Positions 12,819-21,642 of a stretch of DNA of 64,000 nt are shown in pieces. This stretch comes from Rhynchopus euleeides (taxonomy: Eukaryota; Euglenozoa; Diplonemea; Diplonemida; Diplonemidae), in assembly GCA_963210315.1 (NCBI GenBank), contig OY723271.1:1240001-1304000 (forward strand), in the 5' to 3' direction. A program made the translations under genes and the position numbers. The first letter of the stretch is position 1. Each line of letters starts with the position of its first letter. The notes under the pieces are model-generated. The model was not told where the DNA came from. It made no database searches and saw only the letters and a list, made by a program, of their open reading frames with translations.

Positions 12819-13805
12819 ATGCCCTCAGGCGCATCCGGCGCCGCCAGCGGGAGACCATCGCTCTTCGGGAGGGCGATGATGCGGCACGTGGCCGCTCGGG
12901 TCGGGGGCGTGGCGGCGCGTCGCACGGGAGAGGTGGAGGTCGCCCCCGGGGAGGCCGTGGAGCGCCTGCAGGCCGTGGTGGCGGGGATGTGGGCAAGAAG
13001 CACTTCGTCGCAGAGGCAGCTCCTGTGGGCAAGGCTGGTGCGATGGGCCAACGAGCACGGCCTAGAAGTCGACGCCGACACCGCCATGCTGTTCGTGCTG
13101 GCGACAGGGGTGTCGCCTCAGGGGATGCTGGCCTACGCAAAGGCGCTCTCCGGGACAATGCGGCACCTCGGCTTCGGCCAGCAGCCCCTCCTCAGCCTGG
13201 CAAGCGCGCTGCGGGCGGCCGGCGGGGCCATTCCGCAGCGGCAGGCGACGCCGATGCCGAAGGGGGTGCTCGTGGCGTGGGCGTTGCAGCAGCAGCCGCA
13301 CCTCCAGCTGGCGGCGCTGACGGCGTGGAAGACCGCCAGCCGGTGGGGGGAGGTGTGCTCCCTCTCCTCGGAGCAGTACATCGCAGTGCAGCCCGGGGAG
13401 GTGATAATAGACTGGCACACCTCCCCGAAGGGCCGCCGGGCCAACCCGTTCACCCCCTCCAAGTGGACGGTGATATGCGGGGACCTGACCCCCCTCATCG
13501 CGGAGCTGGTGACGCGCCTGCGCCCCTTCGAGCGGCTGACGGCGGTTTCGACGGCAGATGTGACGGCGATGTGGCGGGCTACACCGGAGATGGAGGACTA
13601 CTCGGGCCACAGCGTGAAGCGCGGGGCACTCACCTTCCTCTTCGGGCTCATCGGGTCGGGAGCGGATCTGTCGGAGATGCTGGTGGGCCGCCTCGCGAAG
13701 CACCACGGCGAGAGCGGCCTCTCCAGCACCACCATCCGCTACGGGGGGTGCCCCACGGAGATGGCGAGGGCGCTGCGGACGCAGGAGGTGACACGGCATC
13801 TGTGA
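12819..13805 (+). CDS. Tyrosine recombinase of YR retrotransposon (copy 1)
   Basis: A 328-residue integrase/recombinase predicted to insert the circular DNA intermediate of the element by strand exchange through a 3'-phosphotyrosine. Visible catalytic set: Arg I in TASRWGEV, a beta-hairpin Lys in HTSPKGRR, the HxxR box in GHSVKRGA, a following His in AKHHGESG and the nucleophile Tyr in TTIRYGG. The N-terminal 150 residues form the helical core-binding half. Its stop codon overlaps the RT start codon (TGATG at 13803-13807). A 213-bp spacer rich in CAA triplets separates it from gag. It differs from copy 2 by very few residues (for example LSSTT against LSRTT). The frame is intact. Confidence 0.92.
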   Translation: MPSGASGAASGRPSLFGRAMMRHVAARVGGVAARRTGEVEVAPGEAVERLQAVVAGMWARSTSSQRQLLWARLVRWANEHGLEVDADTAMLFVLATGVSPQGMLAYAKALSGTMRHLGFGQQPLLSLASALRAAGGAIPQRQATPMPKGVLVAWALQQQPHLQLAALTAWKTASRWGEVCSLSSEQYIAVQPGEVIIDWHTSPKGRRANPFTPSKWTVICGDLTPLIAELVTRLRPFERLTAVSTADVTAMWRATPEMEDYSGHSVKRGALTFLFGLIGSGADLSEMLVGRLAKHHGESGLSSTTIRYGGCPTEMARALRTQEVTRHL

Positions 13806-14166
13806 TGGCCGACCCTGAGTCCTTTTGCCGCAAGCAGCGGGGGCTGCACTCGATGACGCGGCGTGCGCACCAGTCGAGGCTGCCGGCGACGGAGGAGGAG
13901 CGCCGTGCGCCCCTGCATGTGTCTTCTGTGGCGGAGATGGACGTCGAGGCGCTGCGGGCGAGGATGACCGCCACTGTGAGGCGCAGGTTCGACGAGGTGT
14001 GGCGGCTGACGTTCCCTGATGCGCCCCCGCCGGGCACTTTTACTCCTTCTCCCTCTGAGGGGCGCTCCCGCCCCTCGCATCTACAACAGAAGCATGCGGA
14101 GCTGCTGGTGGAGAACGGAGTGGCTGGGCCTGCGTCGGGCCCGGGCCCCTCCCTGTGCGTGCCCTT

Positions 14167-14425
14167 CACGGTGCACTAGTTTGGTAGTTACGAGTGACCT
14201 CAACTAGTGGAGTCGACAACCTCAAACTCGACAACTGCCAGTTGTCGACTCGACAACTGGCACTTGTCGAGTCGACAACTGGCAGTTGTCGACTCGACAA
14301 CTCTATACACTGTACTGCAGGAAGAACGCCCAAATATGAAGGGAAAAACGCACAGTTGGGTGTGTGCTTGGGATATGAGGTGTGGTGGCATATCAGCGCT
14401 GGACTTTGTTGCGAATTTCCTTGTC
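14167..14425 (+). repeat. Left terminal inverted repeat of the 2.9-kb element
   Basis: Pairs with 16840-17101 on the opposite strand at high identity, from CACGGTGC through the GTCGACAACTGGCA array to GCGAATTTCCTTGT. Spacing differs slightly in the subterminal array. Confidence 0.9.
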
Positions 14426-14431
14426 CCCTTC

Positions 14432-15539
14432 TCAAGGATGGTCAGTCTTCATGTGGAGATCGCGTTCACGGACACTACGGAAGGTCTCAAAGCAAAGTAA
14501 GCAACGTTTTGTTGTGAGAGAGCGGGGGTGGTGGGCCAGGTAGTGCTGGCTTTGTCCCTTCAATCTTATTGTTGTGTGACATATTTTGCATTCGATTGTG
14601 CATGACGAGCAAGGGACATTGCTCCCTGGTCTGTGCTTTGCATCGTAGTGTGCAAACAGAGACGTTTTCTTTGCTGAGGAGTAGTCACAAATAATGCATC
14701 GAAATTCATGAACCTCCTCCGGGAGAGACTGGGTTTCTTCTTGAGTAGGGGTGGGAGGCACACCCCAAGGTTCCTTGCCACACACACACACGTTCAGTAT
14801 GGTTTTCGGTGGTTTTTTCGGATCAATCCAAAAGACACACCCGCTCTGACCTCTCTCTTTGACGTGGTCCGCCAGCCCAGCAGACTCAAGTCTTCGGTAG
14901 AGAGATCCTGTTGCCTTTTCCCAGCTGCCCGCAACAACACATGAACACACATTGAATGCCCCAACGGCGGTCATTAACTTCGGAGTATGTCCTGAACCCC
15001 CCCAAAGCCCATTCTCGCCCCAACTTTGAAGTTGTTGGATCTCGAAAAGAATGAGGTCGCGCTCCATAGTCCTTTCCGAGGCACAGGCTGAGTAGATCTT
15101 GCTTCGACCGTTGCCAGCTTCCAAAGCTTAGAGCAATACCTGCAGCTAAGCGGATCCTGGCTGTGAGGTCCCTGCTGCCCGGGTTATAGCCATCAGCAGT
15201 CAGGACAACACGAGGGTGTTCCATGTCGATGCGATGCAGGTGTGTTTCGACAATGTGCTCGAGAGTTTTGAGCAAACTACCCCTCCTTGCCTCGACCACT
15301 CTCTGGAGGTGCTCTTCATGCTTCCTCACCGTCGCCGGGGAGAGCCCGTGCCTCTCAGGCGCCTTCCCGTGCTCCCGAAACGTCTCTCGAATGCATTTCG
15401 AGATTTCACCGCACTTCCGGATGGACGTCCCTGCCACAAATCGTGACCTGCGAATACCCTCAGCCATCAAGGACATTTCATCTTGCATTGTCTCTTCGGA
15501 ACCATTCCCACCCGGCTCTCCTGTGGTGTGTGTGTGCAT
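14432..15539 (-). CDS. C2H2 zinc-finger protein of the TIR element, frame change near 15120
   Basis: Two overlapping minus-strand frames appear to form one coding unit. The first (15539-14886) has a mixed helical N-terminal half. Near 15120 the natural-looking sequence moves to another frame (15124-14432), which ends in three Cys2His2 fingers: CIICDYSS with a following HYDAKH, CKICHTTI with HYLAHH, and CLLCFETF with HMKTDH. Spacing is C-x2-C-x11/12-H-x3/4-H. The frame change may be a frameshift mutation, a small intron or programmed frameshifting; the sequence alone does not decide. Fingers at the C-terminus suggest binding of the subterminal repeats, an inference from the arrangement. I do not recognise the N-terminal domain as a transposase. 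Confidence 0.6.
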
Positions 15540-15692
15540 CCCAACAAAAAAGGCTATGCCTGAGGAACCGGCGGGGGGAGGATGACGTCAAGAGTGATAA
15601 CCAAAAAAGGGAAAGTGTCACTGCGATCGTTCTGCACCTTTTCTTCCGTTTGCTTTCATATACGTTGACGCTTCCACACTCACACTGGATCA

Positions 15693-16715
15693 TCAAATGT
15701 CATCCACATCCACCTGCGTTGGGCCTGAGTTAGATTGGCTTGGGCTAGGTGGGGGGGCAGTCTCACTTGCCTCATCGTCCAGTTCCTCTTCTTCATCTTC
15801 GTCGCCATCCAGCAAGTCTGTAAACTTGCCGGTGTCAGTCGTTGCCTGTATCGACTGTTCGCCGCCAGAATCCACCAGCAGCTGCCTCACAACGACGATC
15901 CCCTCACGGTCCTTGACCTGCGCAGCGTGACCCGGGTCCAGCAGGTACTTGGAGGGGATGTGCAGGTCCACCTCGTACTCCTTCGCCTCCAAGTCCTGCG
16001 TTGCGCGCAGCCTCCGCAGGGTGAGGCGCAGAATGTGCCCATTCTGGGTCACCTTCTGTACCGTCGACAGCCCAGATTCCACGATGAACTCGTAGAATCC
16101 CCCGACGGTTCTTGGAGCAAAGGTGTTGGCTGCTCCCTGCAACGACGACACGTCTCTCTTCCTTCCTGAGTATTGAGGAAAGATCTTGTCTGCCTTCGAG
16201 GATGCCTTCGTCTTCTGGGGGGCAGCCAGCTTCACCTCTGCGGCGTAGAGCCGGGACATCTTTACGCCCGAGGTGAGGGCGGCGTGCGGGTGCAGCTTCT
16301 GCATCTGCTCCAGTTTCGCCTTGGACTTGGCGGAGGCTGATGGAGATGGTGTGATCCTCACACCAATGAACTCCGTATCCGTCCCCCCCTTGGTGCGGAT
16401 GGAGTACCTCTCCAGCTGCGCCTCCTTCGCCGACTTCTCCGACACCGTCCCCCCCTGGTACTCCTTGTACCTGGCCCCCATCGCCGCGCTCACGGTCCCG
16501 TCGTTGCCCTTTATGGGCTTGCCCGTGATCTTCCCGATCAGTGCCTTCAGGGCTGTGTTCGACAGCCGCCCCCCCTCCTCCGGCTCGACGTAGTATTCAA
16601 CAAAAAGTTGAATAAAGCCCGGCTGAGTGGCGGGCTGCTTCGTCGGGGGGGCCGAGCTCGGGGCGGTTTCCTCCGTTCTGCTTCTCTTCGCCGTGGTTTT
16701 GGCAGAGGCAGGCAT
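15693..16715 (-). CDS. Unknown 340-residue protein of the TIR element
   Basis: The frame is open back to 17036, but that extension lies in the terminal repeat; the ATG at 16715 (MPASAKTTAKRSRTEE) is the likely start. The N-terminus is basic with a nuclear-localisation-like KRSR and is followed by low-complexity sequence. Residues about 30-105 hold a compact domain (GFIQLFVEYYV to YKEYQGG) followed by a second mixed alpha/beta region (VGGFYEFIVESG, LRRLRATQDLEAKEYEVDLH). The C-terminus is a strongly acidic tail (GDEDEEEELDDEASE). It is transcribed in the same direction as, and 150 bp upstream of, the zinc-finger unit. I do not recognise a family. A role in excision or integration is only inferred from being one of two ORFs in the element. 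Confidence 0.6.
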   Translation of the reverse strand: MPASAKTTAKRSRTEETAPSSAPPTKQPATQPGFIQLFVEYYVEPEEGGRLSNTALKALIGKITGKPIKGNDGTVSAAMGARYKEYQGGTVSEKSAKEAQLERYSIRTKGGTDTEFIGVRITPSPSASAKSKAKLEQMQKLHPHAALTSGVKMSRLYAAEVKLAAPQKTKASSKADKIFPQYSGRKRDVSSLQGAANTFAPRTVGGFYEFIVESGLSTVQKVTQNGHILRLTLRRLRATQDLEAKEYEVDLHIPSKYLLDPGHAAQVKDREGIVVVRQLLVDSGGEQSIQATTDTGKFTDLLDGDEDEEEELDDEASETAPPPSPSQSNSGPTQVDVDDI

Positions 16716-16839
16716 GATTGATAGCTGTGTGTGTGTGTGTCTGTTGGCGTGTGTGTATCTATTCAACAATGGAGGTAATCTGGTCAGGGCTTGCAAGACC
16801 CTGGTGATGTGGGTTGTGGGAGGGAGAAACGGCACAAGG

Positions 16840-17101
16840 AAATTCGCAACAAAGTCCAGCGCTGATATGCCACCACACCTCATATCCCAAGCACACACCC
16901 AACTGTGCGTTTTCCCCTTCATACTTGGGCGTTCTTCCTGCAGTACAGTGTATAGAGTTGTCGAGTCGACAAGTGCCAGTTGTCGACTCGACAAGTGCCA
17001 GTTGTCGAGTCGACAACTGGCACTTGTCGTCAACAACCCAGTCAGTTGTCGAGGTTTCAGTTGTCGACTCCACTAGTGGTTGCCAACACTAGCGCACCGT
17101 G
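16840..17101 (-). repeat. Right terminal inverted repeat of the 2.9-kb element
   Basis: Reverse complement of 14167-14425. It includes ACACTGTACTGCAGGAAGAA and the subterminal GTCGAC motifs, and ends GCACCGTG followed by TT. Confidence 0.9.
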
Positions 17102-17474
17102 TTCACTGTGATGGAGGAGAAGCCGTCGGGGTTGCGGCAGAGGTTCATCCTCTGGACCAAGCAGGCAAACGACGATCTGGAGGAGTCCTACACGCAAGGT
17201 GACCAACGCTACTAGTCGGCCGACAGGCCGACAGCTGTCGGGTCGGTCGGTCGGCCCGATTTTTGCCTGTCGGTCGGTCGGTCGGCCTCTCGGGCCACCT
17301 CACAAACCGACATTTTTCCGGCCCAAACCGCCCAGAAACCCACGGAATGGCGGTGCATCGGCTGCATCTCGCGATTTTTCACCGGCAGGTGGGTTTGGGT
17401 CGAATTCTGCCCACCCGAAAAAACCACCCCCAATTTTCTGAAAAATCTACATGTCTCGAAAAATTTTCCCCGTG

Positions 17475-17583
17475 GGGGCCTTCGCTACCAAGTGTGACTG
17501 AGTGAGAAAAAGTGAGCTCCAGCCCACTTCCCCTCACTGACTGACGAGCTGTGACGAGCAGTGACTGGTAGCGAGGGCCCCCC
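17475..17583. mobile_element. 109-bp MITE, copy 1
   Basis: The ends GGGGGCCTTCGCTACCA and TGGTAGCGAGGGCCCCCC are inverted repeats; the interior is also partly self-complementary (GTGACTGAGTGAG, CTCACTGACTGAC). Sister copies lie at 19022, 19861 and 41511. CCGTG flanks both sides, a possible target duplication. Confidence 0.85.
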
Positions 17584-17649
17584 GTGGCAAAAAAAAAAAA
17601 AAAGTGTCACCGGGGGCCAGGCGTGTATCTATTTCACGGAATGAAAATA

Positions 17650-17975
17650 GGAATTTGGGGGGAAAATATTTTTTTGCACTATTTTTTTTTTGCACTTTTT
17701 CCTTTGGATTTTATTGTGACCCTACTTGGTATTGGCAGAAAATTTTTATGTTCCCGGTCTTGGAGGTGCTCAAACATTCAAAAGAACACATTTTCCGTGG
17801 CCAAAAAAAATTTTGCACCCGGAGGTGGGGATGGGGGTGGTGGTCACTACTTTTTTGCACCATTTTGCTTTGGGTTTTATTGTGACCCTACTTGGCATTG
17901 GCAGAATTCTTTTATGTTCCCGGTCTTGGATGTGCTCAAACAGTCAAAAGAACACATTTTCCGGGTGCAAAAAAA
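17650..17975 (+). repeat. Imperfect direct duplication of about 150 bp
   Basis: Two adjacent copies share TTTATTGTGACCCTACTTGG and TATGTTCCCGGTCTTGGA, with the second shared string at about 17747 and 17912. Both end in AAAGAACACATTTTCCG. Non-coding, inside the 2.0-kb element. Confidence 0.8.
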
Positions 17976-18046
17976 TGTTGCACCTGGGGGGTGGAGAGGG
18001 GGGTCGGAGGGCGGTGGTGTGAGAGGCTTGCTCTCGAGCTCAAACC

Positions 18047-18269
18047 AACAGATGTTCACTACCGTGGCCTCCGGCGGCTGGGGGGCTCCGCCCCCCAGAC
18101 CCCCCTGTGGCGTGTCTTTGCGCGACAATTTATCGTCCCCCCATGCGACATGTGCTATCTGTCAGTTGTGTTGTACTTGAGCGTATGCGACTATGGAGCC
18201 AGGCCAACAGACGTTCGCTACCGTGGCCTCCGGCGGCTGGGGGGCTCCGCCCCCCACACCCCCCTGTGG
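18047..18269 (+). repeat. Two GC-rich hairpin elements
   Basis: At 18047-18110 and 18206-18269. Each reads ACAGATGTTCACTACCGTGG (the second with CGTTCGCT), then CCTCCGGCGGCTGGGGGGCT, then a GCCCCCC foldback ending in CCCCCCTGTGG. Six further copies lie in unrelated elements at 40878, 41030, 42449, 43577, 46540 and 46691. Confidence 0.9.
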
Positions 18270-18494
18270 CATGTGCCTGGTCTTGGAGCCAAGCCCTTGC
18301 GCGTACGGGGCTGCGGCATGTCGGTTCCAGCACCCTCGCGGGAGGCTGGGCCCGAGCACTGATCTCTAAGAGACGAACCACCTTGCGAATGCGATCGGGT
18401 TTGCGGGCTTGCGGCCATGACATCTCGAAAGGGTCGTCGTGGGCCCGTGATCATGTTTCGGGTTCGACTTGGTGGGCATCCGTGGCGATTCGCG

Positions 18495-19020
18495 GAACCA
18501 CGTGTATGTGTGCGAGGAAGCAAAGAGATAACACACCAGGAGCCACGCAGCACCAGGTCGACCTGGATCTGATCGAGCTCAGGGGGAAGGAAGCACAGTC
18601 ACCAAAGTGATATCACCGCCGGCCTCAACCACCAAACTGCAACCGCAGAAGTTCCGCTATTCTCACAAGGGAAGGCGCCCTGGGATGTAGCAGTGATTTG
18701 TGTGCAGCGCCATCAAGTGACACTGACCGCCTTGAACAGAGAGGTAGTGTACAGATGGCGAGCAGTGGGAGGGCGTGCTGTGTCCTTCCACTTCCCCATC
18801 TACCTCCATTCGTTCACCGTTGTTGATAGCGATTTTTTCGCCATTTTTTCGAATCGTATGCATCGGTCAGGCCGAGTGAATCAAAATAGCGCAAAAATCA
18901 CACCAAAATCTGTGTCTGAGGCACAGAAATCGTGCAAAAAAGCACCCAAAAAAGTGCAAAAAAACCAAAATAGGATTTCGAAAATTGGCCAAAATACCCC
19001 CAAAATAGAGCCACACCTGC
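18495..19020 (+). repeat. Left arm of a long inverted repeat
   Basis: Pairs with 20872-21389 on the opposite strand over about 520 bp, from ACCACGTGTATGTGTGCGAG to TAGAGCCACACCTG. Identity is high with scattered differences. Non-coding; presumably two copies of one dispersed repeat in opposite orientation. Confidence 0.88.
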
Positions 19021-19021
19021 C

Positions 19022-19130
19022 GGGGGCCTTCGCTACCAAGTGTGACTGAGTGAGAAAAAGTGAGCTCCAGCCCACTTCCCCTCACTGACTGACGAGCTGT
19101 GACGAGCAGTGACTGGTAGCGAGGGCCCCC
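19022..19130. mobile_element. 109-bp MITE, copy 2
   Basis: Nearly identical to the copy at 17475, with the same GGGGGCCTTCGCTACCA start and TGGTAGCGAGGGCCCCC end. It directly abuts the end of the 18495-19020 inverted-repeat arm, inside the same 2.0-kb element. Confidence 0.85.
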
Positions 19131-19418
19131 ACCAAATCGGCAAAAAAAAATTCGGATTTTTTTTTTGCTGTCGGCCGACCGACCGACTGGCCGACCGACA
19201 GGCCGACAGCTGTCGGGTTGGTCACCTTGCTACACGGCACACGTCCCCCTGGGGCACATCTCGGGGTACCTCGACGCGGTGTTTGCGGAGTGTGGGTCGG
19301 CGCGGGATTTCAAGTGCGGGTTTTATCAGATCCCCATCCCTGCGCCTGCACGGAGGTTCTTCCGCTTCGCTGACGAGTCGGGGGACTGGTATGAGCTGCT
19401 GAGGTTGCCCATGGGCCA

Positions 19419-19860
19419 AGGCTCTCGGGCCTCCGGAGGCGCCTCCGGAGGCGAAAAAGTCAAAAAATAGATTGCCCATTTGGGAGGGTGTCCGGTTCTC
19501 CGGATTTTCCTGATTTTTCCTGATTTTTCCCGATTTTCCGAAAATTTTGCCACTGGTTGACACAAGGGCAAATTTCGAGCAAAATCCGAAAATCAGGAAA
19601 AATCGGGAAAAATCAGGAAATCCAGGGGGGGCCACCGGAGACCCTCCCCGAAAAAATCCGATTTTTTTGGGTCGAAAAAAATTTTTTTTTCCGACCCGAA
19701 AATCTGTATCTGCGGACTGCCACACTCTGAAAAACCGAAAAATTTCCGAAAAAAATCGAAAATTTTGGCCTTTCCTGGCCTATGTGGTCCCAAAGGGCCC
19801 AGGTTGCCCGGTTTTTCACCCAAAAACACCCCAAAAATTTTTCCGCAAAAAAATAACAAG
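19419..19860. repeat. AT-rich foldback sequence after the retrotransposon break
   Basis: Starts with CCTCCGGAGGCGCCTCCGGA palindromes, then AAAAAGTCAAAAAATAGAT, which is shared with the 223-bp satellite. CCTGATTTTTCCTGATTTTT at about 19508-19527 pairs with AAAATCAGGAAAAATCGG at 19588 onward. No gene seen. Confidence 0.6.
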
Positions 19861-19969
19861 GGGGGCCCTCGCTACCAAGTGTGACTGAGTGAGAAAAAGT
19901 GAGAAGTCAGCCATGTTTGGCTGACAACTGACGACTCGTGACTCACAGTGACTCGTAGCGAGGGCCCCC
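19861..19969. mobile_element. 109-bp MITE, copy 3 (variant core)
   Basis: Same termini as the other copies but a different core (AGTCAGCCATG / ACAACTGACGACTCGTGACTC), still palindromic. AAGG is present on both sides and may be a target duplication. Confidence 0.8.
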
Positions 19970-20319
19970 AAGGAAAAAAGAAAGAACCTGCCTGGAAGAC
20001 GCACACGGATCCTCACTTCTTCAATTGGTTGTTTGAATGAAGCTTGCATTACAGAGGTAGAGACAGCTCCGCAAAGGGCCATCAGCTCGACTGTTTAAAT
20101 TGTGATACCAGGATCCGAGACTCCCACTTCCCAAGCACTGTTGTCAGATCATCCCCCCCCCCCCCAACACACACAGCTGCTCTTTTATGTGTAAGCAGGC
20201 TGTATCCTGACACCAAAATCTGGTTTTTCCGGTGGCGAAAAAATTTTCTCGACCCTCGATTTTGCCAGAATTTTTTTTTACCCCTCAATTTTTTTCGGCG
20301 CCCTTCGGGCGCCGAAACC

Positions 20320-20712
20320 TCAACCCGCTCGGTCAGTCATGATCGCCCTTCTGGAACCTCCGCCCCAACACGCGTACTTGCCGTTGCCAAATTGCCCGAA
20401 CGAGGTCTTCCTCTGCATTATTTTGTCCGTCTGGATGACCTGAATGTCATCAAATGAAGCCCGCAGAGCGGAAACTGGGAGGCCGGACTCCAAATAACCT
20501 CGCATACTTGAGGACATCATCGAGCAAGTCTTGCGGGGAAGTGTAAACCATAAACAACCAAAGTGTACGTGACTGTTAGCAACTTCTCGACGGAACTGGC
20601 GAAGCATAGTCTTCACCGTCGTCCACTGCACAGCCAGAGCGTCCTCCTGTGCCCCCTCCAGGAGGCCTGTGCCTGCCTTTGACACAGTCGTGAACTCCGA
20701 AAGAGGACACAA
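20320..20712 (-). CDS. Open frame of 130 codons, unknown
   Basis: The frame has ordinary-looking amino-acid composition (for example TMLRQFRREVANSHVHFGCL), unlike the low-complexity shadows around it, and lies in otherwise transposon-like DNA between a MITE and an inverted-repeat arm. No start context, domain or partner is recognisable. It could be an exon or a relic of a mobile-element protein. No function is proposed. Confidence 0.25.
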   Translation of the reverse strand: MCPLSEFTTVSKAGTGLLEGAQEDALAVQWTTVKTMLRQFRREVANSHVHFGCLWFTLPRKTCSMMSSSMRGYLESGLPVSALRASFDDIQVIQTDKIMQRKTSFGQFGNGKYACWGGGSRRAIMTDRAG

Positions 20713-20871
20713 AGTTCGCTGTCGATGTATCGACCAGCTTAGCCTGCTGTGCGTTCAGGGCTTTGAGAAATAGTTGAAAAGAAATCTGACCTCCAGGGAA
20801 ACTCGGACTTTTTTTTTTCCCTCCAGCCAAAAATCCCGTGGCGAAAATATTTTTTTTCGCCAAGCTGGTTT

Positions 20872-21389
20872 CAGGTGTGGCTCTATTTTGGGGGTATTTT
20901 GGCCGATTTTCGAAATCCTATTTTGGTTTTTTTGCACTTTTTTTGGGTGCTTTTTTGCACGATTTCTGTGCCTCAGACACAGATTTTGGTGTGAGTTTTG
21001 CGCTATTTTGATTCACTCGGCCTCACCGATGCATACGATTCGAAAAAATGGCGAAAAAATCGCTATCAACAACGGTGAACGAATGGAGGTAGATGGGGAA
21101 GTGGAAGGACACAGCACGCCCTCCCACTGCTCGCCACCTGTACACTACCTCTCTGTTCAAGGCGGTCAGTGCCTCTTGATGCTGCACACAAATCACTGTA
21201 CATCCCAGGGCGCCTTCCTTGTGAGAATAGCGGAACCTCTGCGTTGCAGTTTGGTGGTTGAGGCCGGCGGTGGTGACTCACTTTGGTGACTGTGCTTCCT
21301 TCCCCCTGAGCTCGACCAGATCCAGGTCGACCTGGTGCTGTGTGGCTCCGGTGTGGTATCTCCTTGCTTCCTCGCACACATACACGTGG
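20872..21389 (-). repeat. Right arm of a long inverted repeat
   Basis: Reverse complement of 18495-19020. It ends at ACACGTGG, exactly where the 3' end (B2) of the YR retrotransposon copy 2 begins, so copy 2 probably inserted into this repeat. Confidence 0.88.
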
Positions 21390-21627
21390 GAATCATACCT
21401 TGGCCGGCTATCGCAGACAGGGGGCACACACACGTCGACTCGGCTATAGTTCTCCTGGTGGTGTGTGTGCGCAACGACAAGAATGGCAAAGGCAATGGGT
21501 AGTGGGGGTGTTGATGGGAAGGAGGAAGGGGGACTTCCGGTTCAGCTTTTCCTCACTTGCAACGCGAAGGGGTTAAGAGATCCCGCGACAACCGCCAATT
21601 CAGGCTGTTGAGGCGAGGTCCGGGGGA
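21390..21627 (-). repeat. Terminal repeat B2
   Basis: Direct repeat of 21887-22116 (GAATCATACCTTGGCCGGCT through GCTGTTGAGGCGAGGTC on the plus strand), nearly identical. It forms the outer 3' end of copy 2. Confidence 0.92.
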
Positions 21628-21642
21628 TGGAGGGTGGGACAA

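Larger units (their letters stand above)
14167..17101 (-). mobile_element. 2.9-kb TIR element with CACGGTG ends and zinc-finger ORF
   Basis: Inserted in the RT ORF of the YR retrotransposon. The ends are CACGGTGCACTAG (left) and, on the opposite strand, CACGGTGCGCTAG (right), flanked by TT on both sides. If CAC is assigned to the target instead, the duplication reads TTCAC. Terminal inverted repeats extend about 260 bp (14167-14425; 16840-17101) and begin with many direct and inverted copies of a GTCGAGTCGACAACTGGCA-type subterminal motif. Two minus-strand coding units lie inside. CAC termini, a very short target duplication and dense subterminal repeats resemble EnSpm/CACTA elements, but no transposase of that family is recognised, so class and autonomy are uncertain. 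Confidence 0.85.
17195..19229. mobile_element. 2.0-kb non-autonomous element, TIR CAAGGTGACCAAC, 7-bp target duplication
   Basis: Second insertion in the RT ORF of copy 1. The ends are CAAGGTGACCAAC and its reverse complement, flanked by a direct duplication CTACACG (17188-17194 and 19230-19236). Subterminal sequence on both sides is packed with CCGACAGGCCGACAGCTGTC-type palindromes. The interior has no plausible protein gene. It holds a direct duplication, two GC hairpins, two MITEs (17475, 19022) and one arm of a long inverted repeat (18495-19020). The superfamily is not assigned. Confidence 0.88.
11170..19418 (+). mobile_element. Tyrosine-recombinase retrotransposon, copy 1, 3'-truncated and twice interrupted
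   Basis: Order on the plus strand: terminal repeat A1 (11170-11421), gag-like ORF, tyrosine recombinase, start of the RT ORF. The RT ORF is broken by a 2.9-kb element at 14167-17101, resumes at 17102-17194, is broken again by an element at 17195-19229, resumes at 19230 and loses homology to copy 2 after ATGGGCCA at 19418. The rest of RT, RNase H and the B1-A2-B2 end are absent here but present in copy 2 (24870-21390, minus). The order gag-YR-RT/RH with split direct repeats places it near VIPER/Ngaro/DIRS-type YR retroelements rather than LTR or LINE elements. Shared coding stretches are nearly identical between copies, so activity was recent. Confidence 0.9.
13805..19418 (+). pseudogene. Broken reverse transcriptase ORF of copy 1
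   Basis: Starts at the ATG overlapping the recombinase stop and continues to about 14169 (ending in PSLCVPFTV). Homology resumes at 17102-17194 (MEEKPSGLRQRF onward) and again at 19230-19418 (TAHVPLGHIS to LLRLPMG), matching the uninterrupted frame of copy 2. Two transposons occupy the gaps, one flanked by TT or TTCAC and the other by a duplicated CTACACG. After 19418 the catalytic core motif C and RNase H are missing. The gene cannot encode a working enzyme in this copy. Confidence 0.9.

Noticed and set aside
11499-13799. Long antisense frames over the gag and recombinase genes (up to 327 codons)
   Set aside because: They are GC-rich shadows of the plus-strand genes, high in Arg/Pro/Ala, and the sense proteins carry the recognised motifs.
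12272-13804. Upstream extension of the RT frame through the recombinase region
   Set aside because: It is composed of Gly/Arg/Ala-rich out-of-frame translation; the recognisable RT begins after the TGATG overlap.
14167-14173. CACGGTG as a RAG/Transib-type heptamer
   Set aside because: Although close to CACAGTG, the flanks do not show a 5-bp duplication when the heptamer is kept whole, and no RAG1-like protein is encoded.
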